A DNA stretch of 64,000 nucleotides, taken from positions 248,001-312,000 of the forward strand of contig NZ_LODW01000070.1 of the NCBI RefSeq assembly GCF_002914525.1. The letters run 5' to 3'. This DNA is from Rhizobium hidalgonense (GTDB lineage Bacteria; Pseudomonadota; Alphaproteobacteria; Rhizobiales; Rhizobiaceae). Under the pieces are notes generated by a model. The model was not told the origin of the DNA and did no database searches. It saw nothing but the letters and a program-made list of their open reading frames with translations. A program made the translations under genes and the position numbers. This document shows positions 1-8,810 of the stretch, piece after piece. The first letter of the stretch is position 1; every line of letters starts with the position of its first letter.

Positions 1-2
1 AT

Positions 3-1127
3 ATCCAGGCGCTCAGCCGCTACGATGTCAGCCTCAATGACGGCTGCGTCTATATGGTTTCGGACATCGAATCGCTGAGCCAGCAGGTGCAGCGCGCGAC
101 CGGCAACAATGCCTATCACCTGCCGATCGTTGCCGGCATCGGCGAGGGCGGAGCCTTGGCACTGGCGATCGCCGCCCAGACGCCGGATGCGACGATCGGC
201 CAGACGCTTGCCGTCGATCCGGTCGCCGGCATTCCGCTTGCCCAGGAGCTTTGCACGCCGGCTGCCAAAAAGGTGGTCGGTCAACGCCTCATGTACGGCC
301 TCAGCGACGGCGCTTTGCCGGATCCGATCGTCACCGACTTCACGCCCAAGGCCGACAAGGATGGCAGGGCGCATGCCGAAGCGCTAAAGAAGATCCATTC
401 TACGATCGAGATCCGCGATTCCACCGACGATGCGCAAACGGTGTTTGGCGACACGCTCGATGATCTTGTCACCGCCTCCGGCGCCTTCGGCAATCCGCTC
501 GGCCTGCCGCTGGCGATCCTGGAGGCGACCCCCGCCCTCGATACGATGGCGGTGATCTATTCCGGCGATGGCGGCTGGCGCGACATCGACAAGGAGGTCG
601 GTGCCACGTTGCAGAAGGAAGGCATTCCGGTCGTCGGCGTCGATTCGCTTCACTATTTCTGGTCGGAGCGCAAGCCGGATGAGACCGCCGCCGATCTTTC
701 GAAGATCATCGATTTCTACCGCAAGCAGTGGAAGGTGAAGCATGTGCTGCTCGTCGGATATTCCTTCGGCGCCGACGTCGTGCCCGCCACCTATCAGCTC
801 CTCAAGCCGGCCGAAAAGTCGGCGGTGGCGCAATTGTCGCTACTGTCGCTCTCGCACCAGGTCGATTACGTCATCTCCGTTCTCGGCTGGCTTGGCCAGA
901 AGACGGAAGGGGCTGGAGGCGATCCCGTCGCCGATCTGAAGAATATCGATCCGAAACTCGTGCAATGCATCTACGGCAAGGACGACGATGACGATGTTGC
1001 CTGTCCGGCGGTGAAGGATAGCGGCGCCGAGGTCGTCCAACTGCCCGGCGACCATCACTTCGACGAGAATTATGATCTGCTCACCAAGACGATCATCGAC
1101 GGGCTGAAAAGGCGGCTGCAGGATTAA
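3..1127 (+). CDS. acvB: AcvB/VirJ family protein, C-terminal part (5' end outside window)
   Basis: The frame is open from the first bases of the window, so only the last 374 codons are present. The C-terminal domain is an alpha/beta-hydrolase of the VirJ type: an SGDGGW motif near residue 182 and the nucleophile elbow GYSFGAD near residue 239 are visible, and the tail has a His-rich DHHFDE stretch where the catalytic His is expected. AcvB of Agrobacterium and its rhizobial relative AtvA are periplasmic proteins that hydrolyse lysyl-phosphatidylglycerol and are needed for acid tolerance; they usually follow lpiA, which would lie upstream of this window (inference). The gene converges on the next one, the two stop codons overlapping in a palindromic stretch. 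Confidence 0.85.
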   Translation: MQALSRYDVSLNDGCVYMVSDIESLSQQVQRATGNNAYHLPIVAGIGEGGALALAIAAQTPDATIGQTLAVDPVAGIPLAQELCTPAAKKVVGQRLMYGLSDGALPDPIVTDFTPKADKDGRAHAEALKKIHSTIEIRDSTDDAQTVFGDTLDDLVTASGAFGNPLGLPLAILEATPALDTMAVIYSGDGGWRDIDKEVGATLQKEGIPVVGVDSLHYFWSERKPDETAADLSKIIDFYRKQWKVKHVLLVGYSFGADVVPATYQLLKPAEKSAVAQLSLLSLSHQVDYVISVLGWLGQKTEGAGGDPVADLKNIDPKLVQCIYGKDDDDDVACPAVKDSGAEVVQLPGDHHFDENYDLLTKTIIDGLKRRLQD

Positions 1128-1687
1128 TGCATCAGGGTTTCTTCGCTCCAGCCGAGATCGGCGAGTTCGCTGCCGCGAAACCGGCCATCGTCCGCAACGA
1201 TGAATTCGTCCAGCTGCGGCGGGGCGACGCTGGTGCCGGCGAGCATTGCATGCACCTGGCCGCGATGGTGGGTCTGGTGCTGGAAGAGGTGGGCAAGGAC
1301 GTCGTCCATCCGCTCCTGCTGGATGCGAGCACCGCGATGGAGGCTGACGGTCGAGGTGAGTTTCTCCGGCGTCAGCGCCTCGCAAAGCGCTGTCAGGCGC
1401 TGATCGACTTTGGCCTGCGCTTGCGTCAGCGATAAAACATCGTCGAACGGTTCATCGATCTCGAAGGCCTGGAACCCGAGGGTGCCGCCTTCCAGGCCAT
1501 CGACATAAAACCAGTCGACCGTGATGATGTGATTCAAGGTTTCCTTGATCGAGGGGAAGAAGCTCGTGCGCGGCGCTTCGAATTCACCGGGCTTCAATGC
1601 CGCGCAAGCCTGAAGCAGACGGTGGTTGGCAAGAGCGTTGTTATAGGCGAGCTTGCGGAATGACCGGGCGGGATCGAAGGTCGGCAT
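1124..1687 (-). CDS. DinB family protein
   Basis: 187-residue all-helical protein of the DinB/YfiT metalloenzyme fold. The three metal-ligand histidines expected in this family can be placed: one in LNHIITVDWF near residue 52 and two in the HQTHHRGQVH stretch near residue 137. DinB-like proteins in bacteria are mostly thiol-dependent transferases or of unknown activity; the substrate here cannot be told from sequence. It is transcribed away from the NUDIX gene upstream and overlaps the end of acvB by 4 bases in convergent orientation, so the two genes must share a very short terminator region. Confidence 0.85.
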   Translation of the reverse strand: MPTFDPARSFRKLAYNNALANHRLLQACAALKPGEFEAPRTSFFPSIKETLNHIITVDWFYVDGLEGGTLGFQAFEIDEPFDDVLSLTQAQAKVDQRLTALCEALTPEKLTSTVSLHRGARIQQERMDDVLAHLFQHQTHHRGQVHAMLAGTSVAPPQLDEFIVADDGRFRGSELADLGWSEETLMH

Positions 1688-1726
1688 CGGCGTATCTCCT
1701 CTTCGCGCGCTGCTGGAATGGTTGCG

Positions 1727-2239
1727 TCAGTCCTCGTCGTCGAGATTGCCGTCGCGCCAGACGAGATGACGGGGTGCTGCGGGCAGGGTCTCGATCTCTC
1801 CGGCGATGAAATAGGGCGGGATGTCGAGTGCGGTCAGGGCCTCGCGCGTCGCGAGCACCCATTTGAATTCGAGATGGTTGTCGCCGTCTTCGACGCGATG
1901 GATGATTTCGTGTGGCTCGAAGGGGAATTCCGGCGGGATCTCCATCAGATAATAGAAGCCGAGCTCATGCCAGTCGCGCTGTTCGAAATGGAAAAAGTTC
2001 TCGACGACCCAAAGCAGGCGGGTGACGGTGACCTCGACGCCCAATTCCTCGACCATTTCCCGTTTCAGCGTTTCCTCCGACGTCTCGCCGATTTCCGCCC
2101 TGCCGCCCGGAAAGGTCCAGAAGGGTTCATGCACGGCGCGGTGAACGAGCACGTGGCCATCACGAAAGCCGAGGCCGGCGATGCGATAGTTGAAACGCTC
2201 AGCGCCCGCAGTCAGGCGGATGAGAGTGCGCTTGCTCAT
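1727..2239 (-). CDS. NUDIX hydrolase
   Basis: 170 residues with a complete NUDIX box (G-x5-E-x7-REMVEELG) starting near residue 44, which coordinates Mg2+ and cleaves nucleoside-diphosphate-linked substrates. The N-terminal strands and the FPGGRAEIGE segment fit the ADP-ribose/(d)NTP pyrophosphatase branch, but substrate cannot be assigned. It starts 6 bases downstream of the stop of the Tat-dependent metallophosphoesterase gene and is probably co-transcribed with it and with ruvB further upstream. Confidence 0.85.
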   Translation of the reverse strand: MSKRTLIRLTAGAERFNYRIAGLGFRDGHVLVHRAVHEPFWTFPGGRAEIGETSEETLKREMVEELGVEVTVTRLLWVVENFFHFEQRDWHELGFYYLMEIPPEFPFEPHEIIHRVEDGDNHLEFKWVLATREALTALDIPPYFIAGEIETLPAAPRHLVWRDGNLDDED

Positions 2240-2245
2240 GATGTT

Positions 2246-3148
2246 CTATCCAAGATCGATCACGACGATTTCCGGCGGGACGCCGAAGCGCACCGGTGCG
2301 ATGGAGCAGCCGAGACCGCCGGAGACGATGATGTTACGCCCCTCCTCGACAATATGGCCATAGGCGTAGCGATTGCCGTAACGCGAGGGGACGATCGGCG
2401 AACGGCCGAGGAAGCGGATTTGTCCGCCATGGGTGTGGCCCGACAGCGTCAGCGAGACGCGCTCGGGCACACGCGGAAAGATGTCGGGTTCATGGGCAAG
2501 CAGGATGACGGGCGCATCGTCGGTCACTTGAGCCAGCGTTCCATCGAGATCGTCGAGGCCCAGCATACGGGTGCGGCCCCACTTCCTGCCAGGCAACAGC
2601 GCCAACTGATCTTCGAGGCCTGCGAGCCAGAAGCCGCGGCCATCCTTTTCGAGCCGAACGGCGCGGTTGCCATAGACCGGGATTCCGACGTCGGCGAGCG
2701 CCCGGTGCCCGAAAGTTTCCATTCCGCCGTTCTTCTGGGCAGTCCTGTCTTCCCACCAGTCGTGGTTGCCCATGATCGCATGGACGCCGAGCGGGGCCTG
2801 CAGGGTGGCCAGCGCCTTCGACCATTGGCTCGAATGCACATATTGCGTCACCATGTTCATGCCGGCGGCGTAATCGCCAAGCAGGACGGTGACATCGCCT
2901 TCGAGTTCATTGGCCCTGTGGCAGATCGAGGCAATGCGACTTGCCGACATCCAGGGTTCGCAGGCATGGATATCGGCGAGCGCCACGACGCGGAGCTTCA
3001 GTCCCGGCGTCCATCCCGGCGGCGTCAGCCGGTAGCGGGCGATGCCGAGCCGCGCCAGCGGTTCATAGGCGAAGGCATAACCGCCGAGCGCCATGACGCC
3101 TGCGATACCGCCGCCAAGAACCTTGAAAAATCCGCGGCGGGTGATCAC
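2246..3148 (-). CDS. Tat-exported metallophosphoesterase (YaeI-like)
   Basis: 300 residues. The N-terminus (RRGFFK followed by a Gly/Ala-rich hydrophobic stretch) is a twin-arginine signal, so the enzyme should act in the periplasm or on the outer face of the inner membrane. All calcineurin-like phosphoesterase motifs are present in order: ADIHA, LLGDY, GNHDWW, AHEPD and SGHTHGGQ, giving the two-metal centre. The closest named relatives are YaeI-type phosphodiesterases. The start is a GTG placed directly after the ruvB stop codon (TGA-GTG), so translation is coupled to ruvB. Physiological substrate unknown. Confidence 0.88.
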   Translation of the reverse strand: MITRRGFFKVLGGGIAGVMALGGYAFAYEPLARLGIARYRLTPPGWTPGLKLRVVALADIHACEPWMSASRIASICHRANELEGDVTVLLGDYAAGMNMVTQYVHSSQWSKALATLQAPLGVHAIMGNHDWWEDRTAQKNGGMETFGHRALADVGIPVYGNRAVRLEKDGRGFWLAGLEDQLALLPGRKWGRTRMLGLDDLDGTLAQVTDDAPVILLAHEPDIFPRVPERVSLTLSGHTHGGQIRFLGRSPIVPSRYGNRYAYGHIVEEGRNIIVSGGLGCSIAPVRFGVPPEIVVIDLG

Positions 3149-4189
3149 TCAGTCGTCCTCCTGGAACAGCCGGAACTGCGCCGCCTCCATCTCCTTGGGC
3201 GGTTGCATTCCGAGATGTTTCCACGCGATTGCGGTCAGAACGCGACCGCGCGGCGTGCGCTGAATGAAACCCTGCTGGATCATGTAAGGCTCGATAATGT
3301 CCTCGATCGCGTCGCGCGGTTCGGACAGGCCGGCGGCGATGGTTTCGATGCCGACCGGGCCGCCGCCGAAATTGACGGCGATCATGTTGAGATAACGTTT
3401 GTCGAGCTGGTCGAAGCCGACATTGTCGACCAACAAGCGGGTCAGCGCCTCGTCGGCGATCTCGCGGGTGACGGCCTCGGCCCTTGCCACCTCGGCGAAA
3501 TCGCGCACGCGCCGCAACAGCCGGCCGGCGATGCGCGGAGTGCCGCGGGCGCGTCTTGCGATCTCGCGGGCGCCCTCCTCGGTTATCGGCAGGTTCATCA
3601 GCCGGGCGCCGCGGCGCACGATCAGTTCCAGCTCCTCGACGGTATAGAAGCTCAGACGCACCGGGATGCCGAAGCGGTCACGCAGCGGCGTCGTCAGCAG
3701 GCCGAGGCGGGTGGTGGCCGCCACCAGGGTGAATTTCGACAGATCGATTTTCACCGAGCGCGCGGCAGGGCCTTCGCCGATGATCAGGTCGAGCTGGAAA
3801 TCTTCCATGGCCGGATAGAGGATTTCCTCGACGGCCGGATTGAGGCGGTGGATCTCGTCGATGAAGAGCACGTCGCGCTCCTCGAGATTGGTGAGCAGCG
3901 CGGCGAGATCGCCGGCCTTGGCGATCACAGGGCCCGACGTCGAGCGGAAGTTGACCCCAAGTTCCTTCGCCATGATCTGTGCCAGCGTCGTCTTGCCGAG
4001 GCCGGGCGGCCCAACGAAGAGCACATGGTCCAGCGCCTCGCCGCGGTTTTTCGCCGCCTCGATGAAGACCTTGAGATTGGCGCGCGCTTCCGCCTGGCCG
4101 GTGAACTCGTCCAGCGACTGCGGGCGCAGCGTGATGTCGAGATCTTCGCCCCGCTTTTCCGGCGATATCAGGCGGGCGGGTTCGCTCAT
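3149..4189 (-). CDS. ruvB: Holliday junction branch migration ATPase RuvB
   Basis: 346 residues, the normal length. AAA+ motor with Walker A GPPGLGKT at residues 60-67 and Walker B DEIH at 111-114, followed by sensor motifs and the C-terminal winged helix (GFIQRTPRGR). RuvB hexamers drive branch migration of Holliday junctions in complex with RuvA, and RuvC then cleaves them. It lies 81 bases downstream of ruvA in the same operon and is followed without gap by the metallophosphoesterase gene. ATG start at 4189. Confidence 0.98.
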   Translation of the reverse strand: MSEPARLISPEKRGEDLDITLRPQSLDEFTGQAEARANLKVFIEAAKNRGEALDHVLFVGPPGLGKTTLAQIMAKELGVNFRSTSGPVIAKAGDLAALLTNLEERDVLFIDEIHRLNPAVEEILYPAMEDFQLDLIIGEGPAARSVKIDLSKFTLVAATTRLGLLTTPLRDRFGIPVRLSFYTVEELELIVRRGARLMNLPITEEGAREIARRARGTPRIAGRLLRRVRDFAEVARAEAVTREIADEALTRLLVDNVGFDQLDKRYLNMIAVNFGGGPVGIETIAAGLSEPRDAIEDIIEPYMIQQGFIQRTPRGRVLTAIAWKHLGMQPPKEMEAAQFRLFQEDD

Positions 4190-4270
4190 GCTCTCATTCC
4201 GTTTTGAAACCTGTTACAGCAATACACCAAAAGTCGGCTGCCTCGACATCCATACATTGGTTTCCGGCGT

Positions 4271-4885
4271 TCACCGCGCCAGCTCCTTCAATCCCAAGCG
4301 GATCAGCTTGGCGCTATCGGCACCGTCACCGGCTGTTTTCATCGCAGCGGCAACGGCATTTGCCGCCTGATCTCTGCTATAGCCGAGGTTGGTCAGAGCG
4401 GACACCGCATCGGCAACCGGTGCAGCGGCGACACCTTCGCCGAGCTCCTGCTTGAGGGCGATATTGATCGCTTCCCCGGCAAAGGCCGGCGCCCGGTTCT
4501 TCAGTTCCGTGACCAGGCGCATTGCCACTTTCGGGCCGACGCCCGGCGCGCGGGAGACGGCGGTGCGGTCCTGCAGGGCGATCGCATTGGCGAGTTCGCC
4601 CGGCGTCAATGTCGAGAGCACTGCAAGCGCCACCTTGGCGCCGACGCCCTGGACGCTTTGCAACAGGTTGAACCATTCCCGCTCGAGTGCGGTCATGAAG
4701 CCGAAGAGCTTCAGCTGGTCCTCGCGCACATAGGTCTCGATGAACAGCACGCAGGCCTCCCCGGCCGAGCCGAGCTTGGACAGGGTGCGGGCCGAGCAAT
4801 GGGCGACGTAGCAGACGCCGTGCACATCGACGAGCACATAGTCTTCGCCGATCTCATCTATGGTGCCTTTCAGCTTGCCGATCAT
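4271..4885 (-). CDS. ruvA: Holliday junction DNA-binding protein RuvA
   Basis: 204 residues from the conserved start MIGKLKGTI; the open frame extends 15 codons further upstream but that extension is not part of the family. An N-terminal OB fold is followed by paired helix-hairpin-helix segments (GVGAKVALAVLS and GVGPKVAMRLV) that bind the junction arms, and by the C-terminal domain III that contacts RuvB. The start lies 13 bases downstream of the PIN toxin stop, so ruvA is translated from a message that also carries the toxin-antitoxin pair. Confidence 0.97.
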   Translation of the reverse strand: MIGKLKGTIDEIGEDYVLVDVHGVCYVAHCSARTLSKLGSAGEACVLFIETYVREDQLKLFGFMTALEREWFNLLQSVQGVGAKVALAVLSTLTPGELANAIALQDRTAVSRAPGVGPKVAMRLVTELKNRAPAFAGEAINIALKQELGEGVAAAPVADAVSALTNLGYSRDQAANAVAAAMKTAGDGADSAKLIRLGLKELAR

Positions 4886-4898
4886 GGGGCGCGGTCTC

Positions 4899-5312
4899 TC
4901 AAGGGTGGGTTTCGGGCGTGATAAGTTCAACGGCGGGAAAATAAGAGCGGTATCCGCTGGGGTCGCGGGTCAAAATTTTGTAGCCCCTGATCGCCGCATG
5001 GGCGCCGATGAGGAAGTCGGGCAATATCCGTTCGCGTCCTCCGCCGGCGCGACGATAAATCCGGAAGGCTTGAGCGGCGGCAAAGGCGGCCGGCCAAGGC
5101 AGGTTCTCGCGGCGGAATTCATCCTGCGGAAGCAGTTGGTCAACTTCGTCCATATCGTCGTAGCGAACGGAAAATTCGGAATAGATGATCGGGTTTATCA
5201 GCACTGGCCCATCTCTGAAGACGTCGAGCATTTTCCGACGCGACCACCCATGCCAGTCCGAACCAGTCACAGCTAGATCGACGAGTACGTTTGTATCGAC
5301 AAGCGTCGCCAT
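4899..5312 (-). CDS. PIN-domain toxin (VapC type)
   Basis: 137 residues. The four acidic positions that hold Mg2+ in PIN ribonucleases are all identifiable: D6 in LVDTNVLVD, E46 in YSEF, D99 in LPDFLIGAHA and D117 in LTRDPSGY, so the nuclease is probably intact. VapC toxins typically cleave initiator tRNA or rRNA loops; this member's target is unknown. Its ATG overlaps the antitoxin stop by one base (TGATG), the usual arrangement for coupled toxin-antitoxin pairs. The unusual point is location: the pair sits between ruvC and ruvA on the same strand. Confidence 0.9.
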   Translation of the reverse strand: MATLVDTNVLVDLAVTGSDWHGWSRRKMLDVFRDGPVLINPIIYSEFSVRYDDMDEVDQLLPQDEFRRENLPWPAAFAAAQAFRIYRRAGGGRERILPDFLIGAHAAIRGYKILTRDPSGYRSYFPAVELITPETHP

Positions 5313-5563
5313 CAGCGGTCACGGGTCATCGACATGAGGTCTTCGGCATCGATCGCCTGATCGCCGGTTCCTTCGAGACGACGGATCGTCTGTAGGAAGC
5401 GGTCCAGCCGGCCCCGATCCTCGATCTCCTGCTTGCCGTTCTTCGGCGAGAGAACGAGCTTGCCGTTCTCGATCGAGAAGATGACCTCGCTGTTGGCCTC
5501 GATGCCGGCAAGCTCTCTGAGATCGCGAGGAATGGTGACCTGGCCTTTGGACGTGACGCGCAT
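5312..5563 (-). CDS. AbrB/MazE-family antitoxin of the PIN toxin
   Basis: 83 residues. The N-terminal half (VTSKGQVTIPRDLREL through NGKLVLSP) is a SpoVT/AbrB swapped-hairpin DNA-binding domain; the C-terminal 40 residues are charged and probably wrap around the toxin. Antitoxins of this class repress their own operon. An inverted repeat lies just upstream of its start (5580-5596). A distinct family from the ribbon-helix-helix VapB proteins, so no VapB symbol is given. Confidence 0.88.
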   Translation of the reverse strand: MRVTSKGQVTIPRDLRELAGIEANSEVIFSIENGKLVLSPKNGKQEIEDRGRLDRFLQTIRRLEGTGDQAIDAEDLMSMTRDR

Positions 5564-5579
5564 TTGCTGCTCCTTCGAA

Positions 5580-5596
5580 GTAAGAATTATCCTTAC
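5580..5596. promoter_or_regulatory. Candidate autoregulatory operator of the toxin-antitoxin pair
   Basis: An inverted repeat GTAAG-N7-CTTAC lies 16-32 bases upstream of the antitoxin start, in an AT-rich pocket between ruvC and the antitoxin. AbrB-type antitoxins bind short palindromes at their own promoters; the assignment here is inference from position and symmetry. Confidence 0.45.
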
Positions 5597-5619
5597 TATC
5601 GGAACAAGTCAAGAACAGA

Positions 5620-6129
5620 TTAGCCGGCCAGCGCCTCTCGCATCCGGTTGCTGCCGCGATTATGCGCATGGCAAATGGCGATCGCCAGGGCGTCGGCGGC
5701 GTCGTCGCCTTTGAATTCAACCTTCGGCATCAGGATTTTCAACATCATGTGAATCTGGTGTTTTTCGCCGTGGCCGACGCCGATGACGGCCTTTTTTACG
5801 GCGTTCGGGGCATATTCGGAGACCCGCAGTCCGGCGCGCGCCGGCACCAGCATGGCGATGCCGCGGGCCTGGCCAAGCTTCAGGGTCGCGACTGCGTCCT
5901 TGTTGACGAAGGTCTGTTCGACGGCGGCTTCATCCGGCTTGTAAGCGTGGACGACCTCCGCCAGGCCATCATGCAGTTGGCAGAGGCGGGAGGCAAGGTC
6001 CATGTCTCCATCGGAGGTGACGGTGCCGGAGGCGACAAACCGCAGGGAATTGCCAAGTGTGTCGATGACTCCCCAGCCGGTGCGGCGAAGTCCGGGATCG
6101 ATGCCGACGATGCGAATCGTATTTTGCAT
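5620..6129 (-). CDS. ruvC: Holliday junction resolvase RuvC
   Basis: 169 residues. RNase H-like endonuclease that nicks Holliday junctions symmetrically with RuvAB. The catalytic acidic residues are in place: D11 (GIDPG), E71 (VEQTF) and D143/D146 in the DDAADALA stretch near the C-terminus. First gene of the ruvC-[toxin-antitoxin]-ruvA-ruvB unit; 56 bases separate its stop from the antitoxin start. A near-consensus alphaproteobacterial LexA box lies 44 bases upstream of the start. Confidence 0.97.
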   Translation of the reverse strand: MQNTIRIVGIDPGLRRTGWGVIDTLGNSLRFVASGTVTSDGDMDLASRLCQLHDGLAEVVHAYKPDEAAVEQTFVNKDAVATLKLGQARGIAMLVPARAGLRVSEYAPNAVKKAVIGVGHGEKHQIHMMLKILMPKVEFKGDDAADALAIAICHAHNRGSNRMREALAG

Positions 6130-6172
6130 GGTTCAACCTATAGCGATTGCGAAATAACTGCCATCGATATGT

Positions 6173-6187
6173 GAACAAAACAAAAAC
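6173..6187 (-). promoter_or_regulatory. Candidate LexA (SOS) box upstream of ruvC
   Basis: The plus strand reads GAAC-N7-AAAC, one base from the alphaproteobacterial LexA consensus GAAC-N7-GAAC (on the coding strand GTTT-N7-GTTC). It is 44 bases from the ruvC start. Induction of ruv genes by DNA damage is common, which supports the reading, but the single mismatch leaves doubt. Confidence 0.45.
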
Positions 6188-6371
6188 ACTCCTGGTTTTA
6201 GGTCGCGCCATTTACCGCGAATTAAAACAGATGCTTGAATTCTAGTGTCAAATACGAAGGGGGTCTCGTGTCGCAAGGAGATAAGCCCCCGATGTTCTGT
6301 TTAAGATCGGTCGATCAGGCATGCGCTGCGTGCCCACGCCGGCAGGCGTGTTCAGAAGGGGTTAGTTGTAC

Positions 6372-8687
6372 ATGGCACAGAGATTTCAATCCCTGTCCTT
6401 CAAGGTCATTGCCACTTTCATTCTGCTGACTGTGCTGTCGATCGCGGTGATCGACGTGCTTGCCTATTTCGCCAGCAGCCGGATTTCCGACGAGCAGGCG
6501 CTGAAAGCCAAGGAGAGCGTGCTGATTTTTCGCGGCGACATGCTGCAGGATCAGCTGACGCAGCTTGAAAACCAGGCGACGTCGATTGCGCGCATAGAGG
6601 CGCTGCAGATGTCGATCACCAGCCTGAAAAGCGGTTGGAAGACGATCGAGAAGACCTCCGGCGATGCCCGCGCCGAGTTGAAGAAGGTATTCATCTCCGA
6701 CAATCCCAACCCGGCCGATCAGCGCGAGAAGCTGATGAAGCCGGAAGGGCCGAGCGGCTTTTATTATTCGAACCACGAGAAGACGCAGGGGGAAGTCGCC
6801 CGCGATCTCGCGGATACCGCCTTCAGCGATCTGCTGATCGCCGATCTCGACGGCACCGTCCTCTATTCCTACAAGAAGCAGGACGACTTCGCCGAGAATC
6901 TAAAGACGGACACCTGGAAGGCAACCGGCGCCGGTATCGCTTTCGCCAAAGCGGTCGAGAATACCGCCAAGGCGACGGATGACGCCGCACCGACAGGTTT
7001 CTCCGGCCTTCGCGTCGATGCCACCAGCGGCAAGTCGGCGATCTTCTATGCGGTGCCGATCGTCAAGCTCGGCGCAGCCAAGGGCATCTTTCTCTTCAAG
7101 GTGCGCGACGACATCGTCACCAGCATCCTTGCGAAAGGCATCGTCCAGGGCAGCACGGCGCGGGCGGCGATTGTTTCCGGCGATGGGTCGGCTGTCGGGC
7201 TCGACGCGAACGGCAGGCTTGCGACGCTCGATGCGACTCCTTTCGCCTTCATCAAGGACGCGCTGGCCAGTTCGGCGATGACGGTTGCCGATTTCGGCAG
7301 GGCGGATGGGCAGGCGCGCGCCTATGTCCGTGGCATCGACTATCGTGGCGACCGTTTCCTCGTGGTCGAGAGCGTGCTCTTGAGCGAACTCAATGCCGGC
7401 TCGATCGAGATCGCCACTTTGCTAACGATGATCGGCATCGGCGTGCTCGTCGTCATGGCGGTCGCCACCGGCCTCGTCACCAATCTCCTGTTCTCGCCGC
7501 TGGCGCGGCTCGCCGGGGTCACCCGCGACGTCGCCGGCGGCAAGCTCGACAGCGAGATCGGCAGCCTGAACCGCAAGGACGAGATCGGCACGATGGCGAA
7601 TGCGCTTGCCCGCTTCAAGCAGTCGCTGATCGAAAGCCGCGAACTGGAAGCCGTCAGCGAAGAGACGCGCCTGCAGGCCGAGCAGGATCGCCAGCAGAAT
7701 CTGGCCGAGCGCGAGGCCGAGGCGAAGACGTTGCAGCAGGTGGTCGAGGCGATCGATGAGGGCCTGCATCATCTGGCGAGCGGCGATCTCGCCTACCAGA
7801 TCGATAGGCGCTTCCCGAACGAGCTGGAAAGCCTGCGCATCAATTTCAACGAGGCGCTGGCGACGCTGAGCGAAACGATGACGGCCATCGGCGGCAACTC
7901 GATGGCGGTGCGGGCCGGATCCGAGGAGATGCGCACCGGCGCAGACGAGCTTGCCGGCCGCACCGAGCGTCAGGCCGGCTCGATCACCGAGACGGCGAAT
8001 GCGATCAGCGCCATCACCCAGTCCGTCCGCCGGCAGATCGAGCGGGCCGAACAGGCCGAGCGCATCGCCCGCGACGCCAAGAAGGAGACGACCGGGTCCG
8101 GCCAGATCATGCGCGAGACGATCGCAGCGATGGAGGCGATCCAGACCTCTTCGCGCCAGATCAACACGATCATCTCTGTTATCGACGACATCGCCTTCCA
8201 GACCAACCTCCTGGCACTCAATGCCGGCGTCGAGGCGGCGCGCGCCGGTGAATCGGGCAAGGGCTTCGCCGTCGTCGCGATGGAAGTGCGCGAACTCGCT
8301 CAGCGCTCGTCGAGCGCGGCCAAGGAGATCTCCAGCCTGCTGCAGAAATCGACGCATGAGGTCGAAAGCGGCGTGTCGCTTGTGGAAAGGGCCGGCGTTG
8401 CGCTGACCGGCATCGGCGCCCATGTCGAGGCGATCAACGGACAGATCAACGACATCATGGGTGCGACCCGTGAGGAAGCCAATACACTGCGCGAAATCAA
8501 CAGCGCCGTCGCCGAGCTCGACGCGATGACGCAGCAGAATGCCTCGATGGTCGAGGAGACAACGGCGGCGATCCACCGGCTGGCGACGGAAGCCCTGGAA
8601 ATGGACCGCCAGCTCGGCAATTTCACGCTGCCCCCCGGCCACCACCAGCCGAGCGCCGAGGTGCATGTGATGCGCCGTCACCGGTAG
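6372..8687 (+). CDS. Methyl-accepting chemotaxis protein
   Basis: 771 residues from ATG 6372 (a TTG two codons earlier is less likely). Layout: membrane segment at about residues 9-30, a large periplasmic sensor region (about 31-340), second membrane segment (LLTMIGIGVLVVMAVATGLV, about 345-365), HAMP linker, a second HAMP-like helical stretch, then the signalling domain with the highly conserved hairpin tip around DIAFQTNLLALNAGVEAARA. The ligand cannot be inferred; the sensor region has no motif I recognise. It is transcribed divergently from ruvC and stands alone rather than in a che operon. Confidence 0.93.
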   Translation: MAQRFQSLSFKVIATFILLTVLSIAVIDVLAYFASSRISDEQALKAKESVLIFRGDMLQDQLTQLENQATSIARIEALQMSITSLKSGWKTIEKTSGDARAELKKVFISDNPNPADQREKLMKPEGPSGFYYSNHEKTQGEVARDLADTAFSDLLIADLDGTVLYSYKKQDDFAENLKTDTWKATGAGIAFAKAVENTAKATDDAAPTGFSGLRVDATSGKSAIFYAVPIVKLGAAKGIFLFKVRDDIVTSILAKGIVQGSTARAAIVSGDGSAVGLDANGRLATLDATPFAFIKDALASSAMTVADFGRADGQARAYVRGIDYRGDRFLVVESVLLSELNAGSIEIATLLTMIGIGVLVVMAVATGLVTNLLFSPLARLAGVTRDVAGGKLDSEIGSLNRKDEIGTMANALARFKQSLIESRELEAVSEETRLQAEQDRQQNLAEREAEAKTLQQVVEAIDEGLHHLASGDLAYQIDRRFPNELESLRINFNEALATLSETMTAIGGNSMAVRAGSEEMRTGADELAGRTERQAGSITETANAISAITQSVRRQIERAEQAERIARDAKKETTGSGQIMRETIAAMEAIQTSSRQINTIISVIDDIAFQTNLLALNAGVEAARAGESGKGFAVVAMEVRELAQRSSSAAKEISSLLQKSTHEVESGVSLVERAGVALTGIGAHVEAINGQINDIMGATREEANTLREINSAVAELDAMTQQNASMVEETTAAIHRLATEALEMDRQLGNFTLPPGHHQPSAEVHVMRRHR

Positions 8688-8810
8688 CCACCGCCCGTAG
8701 CATTGCAAGGGGTCGCGTTCGCGCGGCCCTTTTTCTTTGCGCGCTCGGTTTGGAATGGTGCGAGCGCGAACCTACATAGGCTGCATCTTTCACTGGCCGG
8801 CAGGTTTCCC

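Noticed and set aside
1718..4207. Rightward 829-codon open frame
   Set aside because: It lies antisense to the NUDIX, metallophosphoesterase and ruvB genes, whose motifs are intact; the composition is a high-GC shadow.
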